Shown: positions 19,102-28,225 of the stretch, piece after piece
Layout of the letters: every line of letters begins with the position of its first letter
How positions within the stretch are numbered: the first letter of the stretch is position 1
NCBI GenBank assembly: GCA_903844155.1
Contig: CAIMSU010000117.1
Coordinates: forward strand, 1 to 64,000
DNA: 64,000 nucleotides
Origin: an uncultured Pseudomonadota bacterium
GTDB taxonomy: Bacteria > Myxococcota_A > UBA796 > SXON01
Reading direction: 5' to 3'
The notes under the pieces: generated by a model
Told to the model about the DNA's origin: nothing
The model's database searches: none
Seen by the model: the letters and a program-made list of their open reading frames with translations, nothing else
Position numbers and translations under genes: made by a program

Positions 19102-20693
19102 TGACGGAGCTCACGCCCGGCACCGAGGTCGACCGCTACCGGGTGGACTCGATCCTCGGCGAGGGCGGTACGGCCACGGTTTTCCTCGTCAGCCACCGCA
19201 CGCTGAAGACGCAGCGGGCGTTGAAGGTGCTCCACGTCACCAACAAGAAGCTCCAGGAGCGGCTGCCCCAGGAAGCGCTCATCTTGTCGACGATCGAACA
19301 CCACAACATCGTGCGGATCATCGACGCCCTGGAGGTTGGGGGGTCGCCCGCCGTGGTGATGGAGTATGTCAACGGGCCGCCGCTCGACCAGTACCTGCAG
19401 GACTCGCCGCCAAGTCTGGCGACGGCAGAGGCCATCTTTCTCGGCATCCTCGATGGCGTCGAGCGCGCGCACAAGGCCGGGATCGTGCATCGCGACTTGA
19501 AGCCTGCCAACGTACTGCTGGCGATCGAGAACGGGAAGCCGGTGCCGAAGGTCGCGGACTTCGGGATCGCCCGTGTGTTCGGCGAGAGCGAGGGCGCGCG
19601 GCTGACGAAGACGGGGTCGGCGATGGGCACGGCGTCCTACATGCCGCCCGAGCAGATCATGGACGCCTCGAGCGTGGACCAGCGCGCGGACATCTTCGCG
19701 CTCGGCTGCATCCTCTACGAGATGGCGACGGGACAGCTCGCGTTTGACGGGGCCAATTTCATGGCCACCTTCGATGCCATCCGGGCGGGGAAGTACACGC
19801 CGCCGGAGGAGCTGATTCCGGACCTGCCCGACCGTTTTCAGCGGACAATCCGGGCCTGCATGCAGAGCGACCGGGAGCGCCGGCCGGCGGACTGCGCTCA
19901 AGTGCGCGCGCTGCTCAGCGGCAACGGGGCGACTGCGGTTCCCGCGGACCCCCCGGCGGACACCACGACGGAGACGCGCAAGCGTCCGCCCAAGGCGCCG
20001 CCGAAGACCTCGTCGGAGACGTTCGCGCTTGGCGTCGAAGCGCCGCTGACGGTGGAGCTGGAGCCAGCGCCGAAGGCCACGGGCTCGCGATCCTGGATGT
20101 TTGCCGTCGGAGCCGCGGCCCTCACCCTCGTCGGCGTAGCGGTCTGGCACGGAGCAACTGGGAGCACGTCGGCGGCGGATGCGAGCCCAGCGGCGACCTC
20201 ATCGCCAGCGACACCGTCACCACCCTCCCCCGACCCAACGACGCAGTCCCCGGCATTGCCGTCGCCTGTGCCGGCTTCGGCCGCCGCACCCGTCCCCTCG
20301 TACGCTCCGGCGGCCATCGGTCCTGCACCGGTCGCCGCCATCGCCCAAACGCCCGCGGCGACCGTCGCGTCGCAAAAGCCAGCCGCGGCAGTCAGGCCCG
20401 TCGACAAGCCAGCGGCCGCCACACCGCCTCTGGCCGCCGCTCCGGCAGCCGTCGCCCCGCCTGCAGCGGTCGCTGCCCCCGCGCCAACGGGTCGCGTCAA
20501 CGTGACGGGGGCGACGAGCTTCACGATCCGGGATGCCAGCGGCGCCAGCGTCCACGAAGGACTCCCGCCGGGCCACTACACGGTCGAGGCAGTCGTCGGC
20601 GGGCGGACCGTCAAGGTCGGCGTGAACATCGACGGTGGCGACACGGTCACGGTCGCGTGCGACGACACGTTCAGCGAGTGTGCCGTCAAGTAG
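19101..20693 (+). CDS. Eukaryote-like Ser/Thr protein kinase with TM helix, Pro/Ala linker and C-terminal PEGA-like domain
   Basis: GTG start; GEGGTATVF, HRDLKPANVLL, DFGIAR, GTASYMPPEQ; TM SRSWMFAVGAAALTLVGVAVW. Confidence 0.9.
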   Translation: MTELTPGTEVDRYRVDSILGEGGTATVFLVSHRTLKTQRALKVLHVTNKKLQERLPQEALILSTIEHHNIVRIIDALEVGGSPAVVMEYVNGPPLDQYLQDSPPSLATAEAIFLGILDGVERAHKAGIVHRDLKPANVLLAIENGKPVPKVADFGIARVFGESEGARLTKTGSAMGTASYMPPEQIMDASSVDQRADIFALGCILYEMATGQLAFDGANFMATFDAIRAGKYTPPEELIPDLPDRFQRTIRACMQSDRERRPADCAQVRALLSGNGATAVPADPPADTTTETRKRPPKAPPKTSSETFALGVEAPLTVELEPAPKATGSRSWMFAVGAAALTLVGVAVWHGATGSTSAADASPAATSSPATPSPPSPDPTTQSPALPSPVPASAAAPVPSYAPAAIGPAPVAAIAQTPAATVASQKPAAAVRPVDKPAAATPPLAAAPAAVAPPAAVAAPAPTGRVNVTGATSFTIRDASGASVHEGLPPGHYTVEAVVGGRTVKVGVNIDGGDTVTVACDDTFSECAVK

Positions 20694-20699
20694 CCCCAG

Positions 20700-22109
20700 T
20701 CAAGCAGCCTCAGCGACCCCGCGAATATGCTCGAGCACCCGCCGATGGATCTCATGGATCGCGGCGTCGCTCCAGATGCCCCAGTAGGACTCCGGATCCA
20801 TGTCGAAGGTGTACCAGGTGCGTCCGATCAGGAGCGTCGTGCCATCCGCCTGCGGCTCGATCTGGAACTCGCCGTGCCGGCTCTTCAGCACGCCGTCCAG
20901 ATGCGGCGCGTGGACGTGGTTGTAGAAGCTCCACTCCTTCATCGTCGGCGGGCTTTTGGAGACGTCGAAGGCGAGGTGCCCGGGACCACCGTGGACGGGC
21001 GGGTCCCAGATTCGGATGGGCTCGACGAAAGGGCCCGTCGAAAACTCACAGTAGCGGGTGGCGCCGGTACCTCCCAACTCAACAGGCGTGCCTTCGATGT
21101 GCGCGCGGACCGGATACGCGATGCCAAGCTGGAAGAACCACTGGGACGGTGGCGGCAATTCGACGCCGCCAAAGCTGATGACAGCGTCCCACAGCGCCTC
21201 CGGCGAGGCGTGGATCGCGATGCGACTCTCGACCTCCCGCTCCTGCCCCCCAGCCGCCCCGGAGAGCAGCAGCGCGACCGGCCAGCCAACGCTCATCAGC
21301 CGCACCATCCGGCCACCCTCCACCTGCGCCAGCGCCCGCCCGAGCGCCACGCCGAGGCATGTCATCGCGAGCCCGATGGGCGCTGCCATCGCGATGCAAA
21401 TAGCCCCCTCCATCGCCGTCAACATCATCAGGCCGCCGAGCGAGAAGCACGTCAGCGTCGCCACCATCAGGTTCGCGAGCACCCCGCGGGGTTGGCGCAC
21501 GTTGAGGAGGAACCCCGCCACCGTCCCCATCAGCACCGGTGCGCCGAGGAACAAGGCGCCGCCGTAGTCGCCGAGCCCATAGACGGAGAGCACGACCGTC
21601 CCCATCCCGACCGCCGTCCCGGCCGCCACGCCCGTGAGCGACGCGTAAACGATCCGGTCGTCGCCCGCGAGCGCGCCCTCTGCCCGCGACCGATCCAGGA
21701 TCATCGGGCGCTTGCTCGTGGGGAGCGCACAGAGCCCGAACATCACGAGGAAATTCACGAGGGGGATGAAAAACGCCAGTCCGAACCCGGATGGTAGGCC
21801 GGCGTCACGAGCCCGGCGGACGGTCATCGTCACGCCAACCCAGGCGAACGGGAGCGTCCAGAGCAAGTAGGGCAGCGTCAGCACGTCGGCTGCGCTCCCC
21901 AGGGCGTCGGCCCGCACGCTCATCAGCGGCGAGAGGAAGGCGACCGGCGAGTACCACCCGCCCACCATCGCGCAGACCACGGCCGCCTCGACGAGGTATT
22001 TGAACGCCATCAGCGAGACACCCGCGAGGGCGTAGGTGCCCCGGCTGACGGGCGCGGTGACGCCCGCGACAGTCGCGAGGATGCCAGGTTTGCGAACGAT
22101 CGCGTCCAT
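20700..22109 (-). CDS. Multi-TM DUF805-like membrane protein fused to SRPBCC-like C-terminal domain
   Basis: TMs with FVGVTMTVRRARDAG-like motif; C-terminal VESRIAIHASPEALWDAVISFGG... Confidence 0.55.
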   Translation of the reverse strand: MDAIVRKPGILATVAGVTAPVSRGTYALAGVSLMAFKYLVEAAVVCAMVGGWYSPVAFLSPLMSVRADALGSAADVLTLPYLLWTLPFAWVGVTMTVRRARDAGLPSGFGLAFFIPLVNFLVMFGLCALPTSKRPMILDRSRAEGALAGDDRIVYASLTGVAAGTAVGMGTVVLSVYGLGDYGGALFLGAPVLMGTVAGFLLNVRQPRGVLANLMVATLTCFSLGGLMMLTAMEGAICIAMAAPIGLAMTCLGVALGRALAQVEGGRMVRLMSVGWPVALLLSGAAGGQEREVESRIAIHASPEALWDAVISFGGVELPPPSQWFFQLGIAYPVRAHIEGTPVELGGTGATRYCEFSTGPFVEPIRIWDPPVHGGPGHLAFDVSKSPPTMKEWSFYNHVHAPHLDGVLKSRHGEFQIEPQADGTTLLIGRTWYTFDMDPESYWGIWSDAAIHEIHRRVLEHIRGVAEAA

Positions 22110-23164
22110 CAGCGCTTGATCCCGGTCGCCCGAAAGCTCTCCGTGTTCCGCACCCGGCGCGTGACCTGGATGTCGAGGTAGCCGGCGTCGCCGTACCAGC
22201 GCTCCAATTCCTCGCCCGTGAAGTAGTGCGTGACGGGCACGCGGAGCCGATCGTAGACGTCTGCGACCACGACGTCGAACGGCCACTGCGCGTGATCGTG
22301 CGTGGGCAGGTGGTTGACGATCTGGTCGAGGCCGGGGACGGGCGAGAGGAAGCGATGCGGCGTGTGCGCGAAGACGCGAAGGAACGCTGAAAGGCCGAGG
22401 GAGAACCGGTACAGTGACTGGCTGCTCATGCTCGCGGTGGCCCCGTGCAGGGCCCCTGTGGCGACGCGCGTCAGGCCCTGCCGCGGACCGTAGACCCACA
22501 ACGAGAGCCGGCCGCCCGGCTTGAGGACCGAATTCAGCCCCGCAAACGCCGCAGCCGGGTCGGTGACGTGGTGAAGGACACCAAAGCTGTAGACGTGGTC
22601 AAAGGTCTCGCGCCGAAAGGGGGGTCGTCGCACGTCACCCTGCACGATGTCCGCAGAGCCAGACGGTCCGCCAGGAGCGAGGTTCTTCGCCGCACTCTCG
22701 ACAGCCTCGGTGGATGAGTCCATCGCGACGACCTCCGCACCCCAGCGCGCCGCGACCGCCGCGTGCCGACCGAAGCCGCAGCCGGCGTCCAGCACGCGCC
22801 GCCCCAAAAATGCACCACCGGACTCCACGATCTGCACGACTGGCGCGACGTTTCCGAGGAGGTCGCGAAAGTTCTCCTCGTGCTCGGCGACCGCACCCTC
22901 AAACGTCGTCAACCGGTGGCCGGTGGAGGGGCCGTCCTCGACGCCGGGAGGCAGCAGGCGCGGGATGCCAGCGGTGATCAGGAAAGAGGCACTGCAACGG
23001 GTGCAGTTCAGCACCCCCTTCTCCACATCGGTGACCGTTGCGTCGCCGCCAGCTCCCACCTCCGCGGCCCACCGTGTTCGGTCGCGGGCCGTGTGGATCA
23101 CAAGGTCAAAGGCACCATCCCCGCAGGCGGGACACGCAAGGCTGTCGACGAGGCTCTTTCGCAT
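22109..23164 (-). CDS. SAM-dependent class I methyltransferase with Trm112-like Zn region
   Basis: LACPACGDG...LNCTRC; VLDAGCGFGRHAAVAARWGAEVVAMDSS; GVLHHVTDPAAAFAGLNSVLKPGGRLSLWVYG. Confidence 0.8.
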   Translation of the reverse strand: MRKSLVDSLACPACGDGAFDLVIHTARDRTRWAAEVGAGGDATVTDVEKGVLNCTRCSASFLITAGIPRLLPPGVEDGPSTGHRLTTFEGAVAEHEENFRDLLGNVAPVVQIVESGGAFLGRRVLDAGCGFGRHAAVAARWGAEVVAMDSSTEAVESAAKNLAPGGPSGSADIVQGDVRRPPFRRETFDHVYSFGVLHHVTDPAAAFAGLNSVLKPGGRLSLWVYGPRQGLTRVATGALHGATASMSSQSLYRFSLGLSAFLRVFAHTPHRFLSPVPGLDQIVNHLPTHDHAQWPFDVVVADVYDRLRVPVTHYFTGEELERWYGDAGYLDIQVTRRVRNTESFRATGIKR

Positions 23165-23276
23165 CGTGGGCGGGTAACCGGCGGGGCGGGCGGGGGCGAC
23201 GAACCCCTCCGCTGGCTCCTTTGGGCGACTGCTCCGCATCGCGGCAGCCGCGTGGGCGGTGGGCAGGTTCACGGGT

Positions 23277-23828
23277 TTACTGGCTGCGATCCCGCGCCAA
23301 CCGCGCCTCGTACCGCCCCGCGTTTCGACATTCAGCGTCTGGGCAGGACTCCGGATCGGGCGATTCGCCGCGGCGAAAGCGCTCGTGGAACCACCCGCGG
23401 AAGAAGTGTGCGCGAGCGGCGTGCATCACGAGGTCCGGTTCGATCGCCGAGAACTCCGCAACCGCGTCGGTGACCGTGTCGCCCTGCATCGCGACGTCCC
23501 CGATGAGGTGCTCGTCGCAGTCCACGGCGTAGGCTGCGGCGTTTTTGCACTCGCGGACCCCGTCGGCCGCGCGTCCGTCCACACGCGCGAGGTGCTCAGC
23601 GTAGAGGAAGTGACACTCACCGGGGTCGCGCAGGCTGTCACAGCCGTCGTACCGCGCGAAGCGGTCGACGATCGCGTCCTGACAGTCATCCTCCATCGCG
23701 CCGGTACCCGCGCAGAGCCCCATCGCATGCACGTAGTCAACGGCAACCAACGCCGCCTCGTAGTGTTGGGCGGGTGACGGGGCGGGACCAGCCGCCGGCG
23801 AGGCGCACGCCAGCAAGAGTGTCAGCAT
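23277..23828 (-). CDS. Cys-rich putative lipoprotein
   Basis: MLTLLLACASPAAG lipobox. Confidence 0.6.
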   Translation of the reverse strand: MLTLLLACASPAAGPAPSPAQHYEAALVAVDYVHAMGLCAGTGAMEDDCQDAIVDRFARYDGCDSLRDPGECHFLYAEHLARVDGRAADGVRECKNAAAYAVDCDEHLIGDVAMQGDTVTDAVAEFSAIEPDLVMHAARAHFFRGWFHERFRRGESPDPESCPDAECRNAGRYEARLARDRSQ

Positions 23829-23853
23829 CGCCAGGGCCGACGGCGCCTGCGGT

Positions 23854-25344
23854 TTAGAAGCGCGCCCGGAGCATCAGATTGAAGCCGAGCCGGTTTCGGA
23901 CCAGCGCGTCGGCCGAGGCATATGTATTGGAGCCGTCGGTGCCGGTGACGGCGACAGACTCGTTGTTGTCGAGTGTGTACAGCAACTGTCCAACGCCAAC
24001 CACGCTCTTGGAGATGTCCCATTGGATGCCCGCCACGCCAGACATGATGTCGGCCGGGGTGTGACCGTCAGGCACGTGGCGGACCGTGGACGCGTCATAC
24101 TGCACGTACCAGGCGCTGCCGGTGTTGTAGCTGGCGGGCTTCATGTAGCCGACACCAAGCGACGGCGTGAGGTGCGCCTTCTCGAAGTAGTGTGTCACCT
24201 GTCCGCGCGCGTACATCTGCGGCGAGGTCTGCATCGTCGTCGGGATGCCGACCTGGCTCGTGATGCCGGGCACGTCGAACACGATGAACGCGAGGTCCTT
24301 GTAGACGAGGTCGACGCCGAGCTCGGTGTCGCCGTGCACGACGAGCGCCTGCATGTCGCCCGCGAACGCCTTCTCGACCAGGGTGTTCCCCGTGTTGGCC
24401 GGGTCGAGGAGGTTGTGCTCGAGCGCGTTGGCCTCGGCCTGGACGAGCAGCCCGGTCCCATCGAGGTGTCGGTGCGAGATGTAGCTGTCCTTCACGAAAT
24501 CGGGCGAGTTCCGGTAGAGCTTCAGCTCGTTGGACACGACGTAGTCGATCTTGTCGGTGGTGCGGACGCTGATCTGCGCGCACGCGCCTGCTGCGGTGAT
24601 CATCGTGTGGTAGAGCGGGCTGGATGCGTCCGTCACGCTGTCGAGCTGGCCCTGCTGGATGCTGCCGACGCCGCCCTCCAAACGCAGGTGACTGCCGATC
24701 TCGCCGCCGATGCCGTAGAGTTGGCCATAGTAGGCCTGGCTCGGGGTGTACTGACTGTCAGCCGTCTGGAACTGCCCGATGGCCGTCTTTACGCCGCCGA
24801 ACAGGTAGAACGAGCCGTTCTGGTACTGCAATCGGGCGCCGGGCGCGGCGAGCGGGTCGAACACGAAGGTGTCACGACCACCCCAGGTCAAATCGTAGCT
24901 GTACCCGAGGCGGAACCGGTCGGCGTCGACGGCGTAGCCAGTGAGCGAGAGGTTATGGTCTTCCTTCCCACCGAACTTGTAGCCAACGCGCACGTAGCTG
25001 CCGTCATCCGCGATGTTCACGCCCGGCTTGGACGAGTCCCCGTCGATGTACGGCGCAAAGCGCAGGACCATCGCTGCCTCCGTGAAGATATGGGGGTTGA
25101 ACCCCTGATCCTTGCGGTAGAGCACGAGGTGCGACTGGGAGATGTCATTGGTGTACTTGGACTCGTAGTTCTCGAAGAACGTGGAGTTTCCACGAAGCAC
25201 GAAGTTGGGCGCCTCGTCGTCGTTCGTCGGCCCGGCCGCAACGTTCGTGTCCTCGAACGCGGACGTGACCCACACATCCATGAAGTCACCGGCGTGCGCC
25301 GCGGTCGAGTAGAGCGGCGCGGCGAGCGCGAGCAGCGAGATCAT
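23854..25344 (-). CDS. Outer-membrane beta-barrel/porin-like protein
   Basis: Signal peptide ...AAHAGDF; amphipathic strands; C-terminal NRLGFNLMLRARF. Confidence 0.6.
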   Translation of the reverse strand: MISLLALAAPLYSTAAHAGDFMDVWVTSAFEDTNVAAGPTNDDEAPNFVLRGNSTFFENYESKYTNDISQSHLVLYRKDQGFNPHIFTEAAMVLRFAPYIDGDSSKPGVNIADDGSYVRVGYKFGGKEDHNLSLTGYAVDADRFRLGYSYDLTWGGRDTFVFDPLAAPGARLQYQNGSFYLFGGVKTAIGQFQTADSQYTPSQAYYGQLYGIGGEIGSHLRLEGGVGSIQQGQLDSVTDASSPLYHTMITAAGACAQISVRTTDKIDYVVSNELKLYRNSPDFVKDSYISHRHLDGTGLLVQAEANALEHNLLDPANTGNTLVEKAFAGDMQALVVHGDTELGVDLVYKDLAFIVFDVPGITSQVGIPTTMQTSPQMYARGQVTHYFEKAHLTPSLGVGYMKPASYNTGSAWYVQYDASTVRHVPDGHTPADIMSGVAGIQWDISKSVVGVGQLLYTLDNNESVAVTGTDGSNTYASADALVRNRLGFNLMLRARF

Positions 25345-26477
25345 GGAAACTCCGGATAGTATTGGCGGGTGGCGGCTTTCTGGGCGCCCGTGCGGGCAGG
25401 CGGCTGGGGGGCGGGCGCCGGGGCGGCGTCCCCGATGTCGGAGGGGTCCTCGACGACGATGACCCACTTCGAATAGATCTGCTTGACCATCCCCGACACG
25501 TACCCGACCGTCTCCCCGACGTGGTCGGTCGGGTGATAATCGGGGACCGTGCTGGAGGATTCGACGTAGAGCGTGCAGGCGCCGAACGCGATGGGCCACT
25601 GCCCGTAGGTCAGGTAGTCGCTGTAGTCCTGGCTGCCGTCGATGAACGTGGCGGGGATGGTGCCGTTGTTGACAGCAACGCGGGCGCCCTCGACGAGCTC
25701 CATGTTGGTGTCATCGCACGCGGTGAGGTTCACTGCGGCGGGCACCGCGAGCGTCGCGCCGGTGACACCGGTGGTCGGGTAGGAGAACTGGGTCGAGGCC
25801 AGGTATTCCTCGTCGATGCCGTTGAGCATCGAGAGCTGCGCGCCGACGGCGAGCGTGTCGTCCGGCCGGCTGAACGTGTAGACGTACACCGAGGCGCCGG
25901 AAGCGGGCGGGTCCATGATGTCCTGCGCCCAGAAGCCGGCCGCGTCCCTGGCGATCACGACGACCTGCCGGTCAGCGATGCGCAGCTCGGCGAACTCGCC
26001 CATCAGGTTGTTCGTCTCCGTGTTCGTCGTCGCCTGCATCTCGGCGATCGTCGGAAAATCGAAGTTGATCGCCTCACTCACGCCGGCTGCGTAGCTCGCC
26101 GGGCGAGTGGACTTCTGGTCCCGGTCGCCCTCATCCGTCGCCCAGATGCGCGTCGGACCGAAGCCGTCCTGGAACAGCACGCTGCCCGACCACGTGCCGT
26201 TCGCCAACGTGATCAGGCTGTCCTGCGCGAGCGTGCCGGGGCGGACCTGCAGCGTGAGGTCGCCGTTCATCGGGTAGGCGTCGCCGTTGTAGTCGGTGGT
26301 GGTGACGGTGATCCCGTAGCTCACGGGCGCCGACGTGAAGGGGACCGGCGCGTCCGGCGTGCCGACCTCGCCCGAGGTGATGGCGACGTTGACGAAGCTC
26401 GGCTCCACGCGCGTGCGGGTCGGCGTTGAGCACCCGAGCAGGGCGAGGAGGACGGCCGACGAGGAGAGCATCATCAA
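25341..26477 (-). CDS. Putative lipoprotein
   Basis: MMMLSSSAVLLALLGCSTP lipobox; 4-nt overlaps with both neighbours. Confidence 0.65.
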   Translation of the reverse strand: MMMLSSSAVLLALLGCSTPTRTRVEPSFVNVAITSGEVGTPDAPVPFTSAPVSYGITVTTTDYNGDAYPMNGDLTLQVRPGTLAQDSLITLANGTWSGSVLFQDGFGPTRIWATDEGDRDQKSTRPASYAAGVSEAINFDFPTIAEMQATTNTETNNLMGEFAELRIADRQVVVIARDAAGFWAQDIMDPPASGASVYVYTFSRPDDTLAVGAQLSMLNGIDEEYLASTQFSYPTTGVTGATLAVPAAVNLTACDDTNMELVEGARVAVNNGTIPATFIDGSQDYSDYLTYGQWPIAFGACTLYVESSSTVPDYHPTDHVGETVGYVSGMVKQIYSKWVIVVEDPSDIGDAAPAPAPQPPARTGAQKAATRQYYPEFP

Positions 26478-28219
26478 TACACCGCGTTGATGCGACCATC
26501 TTCTTCACAGACGCCCGCCTGGGGCAGCGTGCTGCGCTGGATGATCTCGTTCTTGACCACGTCCCGAATCGAAATGCCCGTGTCGACCTGCGTCGTGTTT
26601 CGCTTGAGCACGTCGAACCCCGATCCGCCGTGCGCGATGTAGTCGTTCGTCGCCATCTCGTAGACGCCGTTCTCCTGCAGCGGAACACCGTTGATGACGA
26701 TGTCCTCCGCGGTCTGGGTGAGGCAGTTCATCGTGAACGTGATGCCCGCGACCTGGATCTGGGAGACGCACCCACGCTCGGACGAGCGCGCCGTCGCGTA
26801 GTCCAGCACCTCCTGCATCTCGCGACCGCTCAGGAACATCGTCGTGATCGAATTGTCGAACGGCATCGTGTTGAAGAGCGTGTCCTCGGTGATGTTGCCG
26901 ATCGGGATGTCGGACCGGATGCCGAGCGTGTTGGTCATCGCAACTTCAGTTTCGACGCCCGGAAACGCGCGCATCGCCTGCGCAGTGAAGTTGCCGAGCA
27001 TCGAGTCGCCACCAGAGGACCCGTAGCGGGTGAGCGACGCGGACGCGTACCCGAGCACCTGCGAGGTGTTCAGGTCGTCGTCCAGCATGTCCTGGTATTC
27101 CTGGAGCAACGCGCCGATCTCCGGATCGTCCGGCACGGAGCTGTCGACGGGGAAGAGCTGGTAGCTGGTCGAGAGGATCTGCTTGTCCTGGACGACGAGG
27201 TCGAGCCGGCCGACGAACTTGGAGAACGCGCCCGAGTCGACGAGCGGGATGCGCTTGCCGGTCACGAGGTTGGTGATGACGAGCGGCGGATTGAGCGCGA
27301 CGTGGTTGTGCCCGCCGAGGATGAGGTCGATCTGCGGGAACGTCTGGGCGAGGATCTCGTCCTCATCCACGCCCTCGTGCGAGAGGAGGATGACGAGGTC
27401 GGCCCCCTGCGCATGCAACAGATCGGCGTAGTGCGGGATGACATCCGCCTCGCTCAAAACCTTGATGCCGAGCGAGTTGTTCTCCTCGTCGATCGAGTTC
27501 AGCGACGAGAGGTTCGCCATGCCGATCACGCCGACGCGCAGCCCGTCCAGGTCGTACATCGCGGTCGGCTCGGAGATGTCGCCAAGCTCCGTCGCCCACG
27601 GCTGCGTGGCGTCCTCCCACGAGTAGTTCGCCGCCAACAACGGGAACGTCGCCCACTGCACCGCCTGGTTCGCGAGGTTCGTCGCCCCATCATCGAACTC
27701 GTGGTTGGCGATGACCGCGCCGTCCAACCCCATCGCCGAGAGCGCCCGGAACTCGGCCTCGCCGTCGAAGTAATTGAATGTCACCGAGCCCTGGAAGCTG
27801 TCCCCTGAGTCGAGGTGCAGCACCCGCCCGGACTTCGCGCGTTGCTCCTTGATGATCGTGGCGATGCGCGCCAGCCCGCCGTAGCAGGTGCCCGACGCCA
27901 CACACGGGTTGGCCGGGTCGGCGTCCGCGAGCCCGAGCCCGTTGTCCGTGAACGAGGGGTCGAAGTTGTAGGGGAACGTGCGGGCGTGGATGTCCGACGT
28001 GTGGAGGATCGTGAGCCGGACGGCTTTTCCGGTGAGATCCGGATCGCCGCCATCAACGGGCATCGGCACACAGGCTGGCAGCGCGCCGAGCAAGGCGAGA
28101 AGGCCGACAACCACGCCAGCAGGCCGACGGAAGGGGGCGGGAAAGGGCGCGGGCGATGATCCGAGCACTTCGGCTCCCGGGAACGGGCGGCGTCTATAGG
28201 GGCGGACGGCAAGGGGCAA
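26474..28219 (-). CDS. 5'-nucleotidase/2',3'-cyclic phosphodiesterase family lipoprotein
   Basis: LTILHTSDIHA, LDSGDSFQGS, ANHEFDDG, LILGGHNHV, C-terminal 5'-nucleotidase domain. Confidence 0.85.
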   Translation of the reverse strand: MPLAVRPYRRRPFPGAEVLGSSPAPFPAPFRRPAGVVVGLLALLGALPACVPMPVDGGDPDLTGKAVRLTILHTSDIHARTFPYNFDPSFTDNGLGLADADPANPCVASGTCYGGLARIATIIKEQRAKSGRVLHLDSGDSFQGSVTFNYFDGEAEFRALSAMGLDGAVIANHEFDDGATNLANQAVQWATFPLLAANYSWEDATQPWATELGDISEPTAMYDLDGLRVGVIGMANLSSLNSIDEENNSLGIKVLSEADVIPHYADLLHAQGADLVILLSHEGVDEDEILAQTFPQIDLILGGHNHVALNPPLVITNLVTGKRIPLVDSGAFSKFVGRLDLVVQDKQILSTSYQLFPVDSSVPDDPEIGALLQEYQDMLDDDLNTSQVLGYASASLTRYGSSGGDSMLGNFTAQAMRAFPGVETEVAMTNTLGIRSDIPIGNITEDTLFNTMPFDNSITTMFLSGREMQEVLDYATARSSERGCVSQIQVAGITFTMNCLTQTAEDIVINGVPLQENGVYEMATNDYIAHGGSGFDVLKRNTTQVDTGISIRDVVKNEIIQRSTLPQAGVCEEDGRINAVY

Positions 28220-28225
28220 CCCCGC

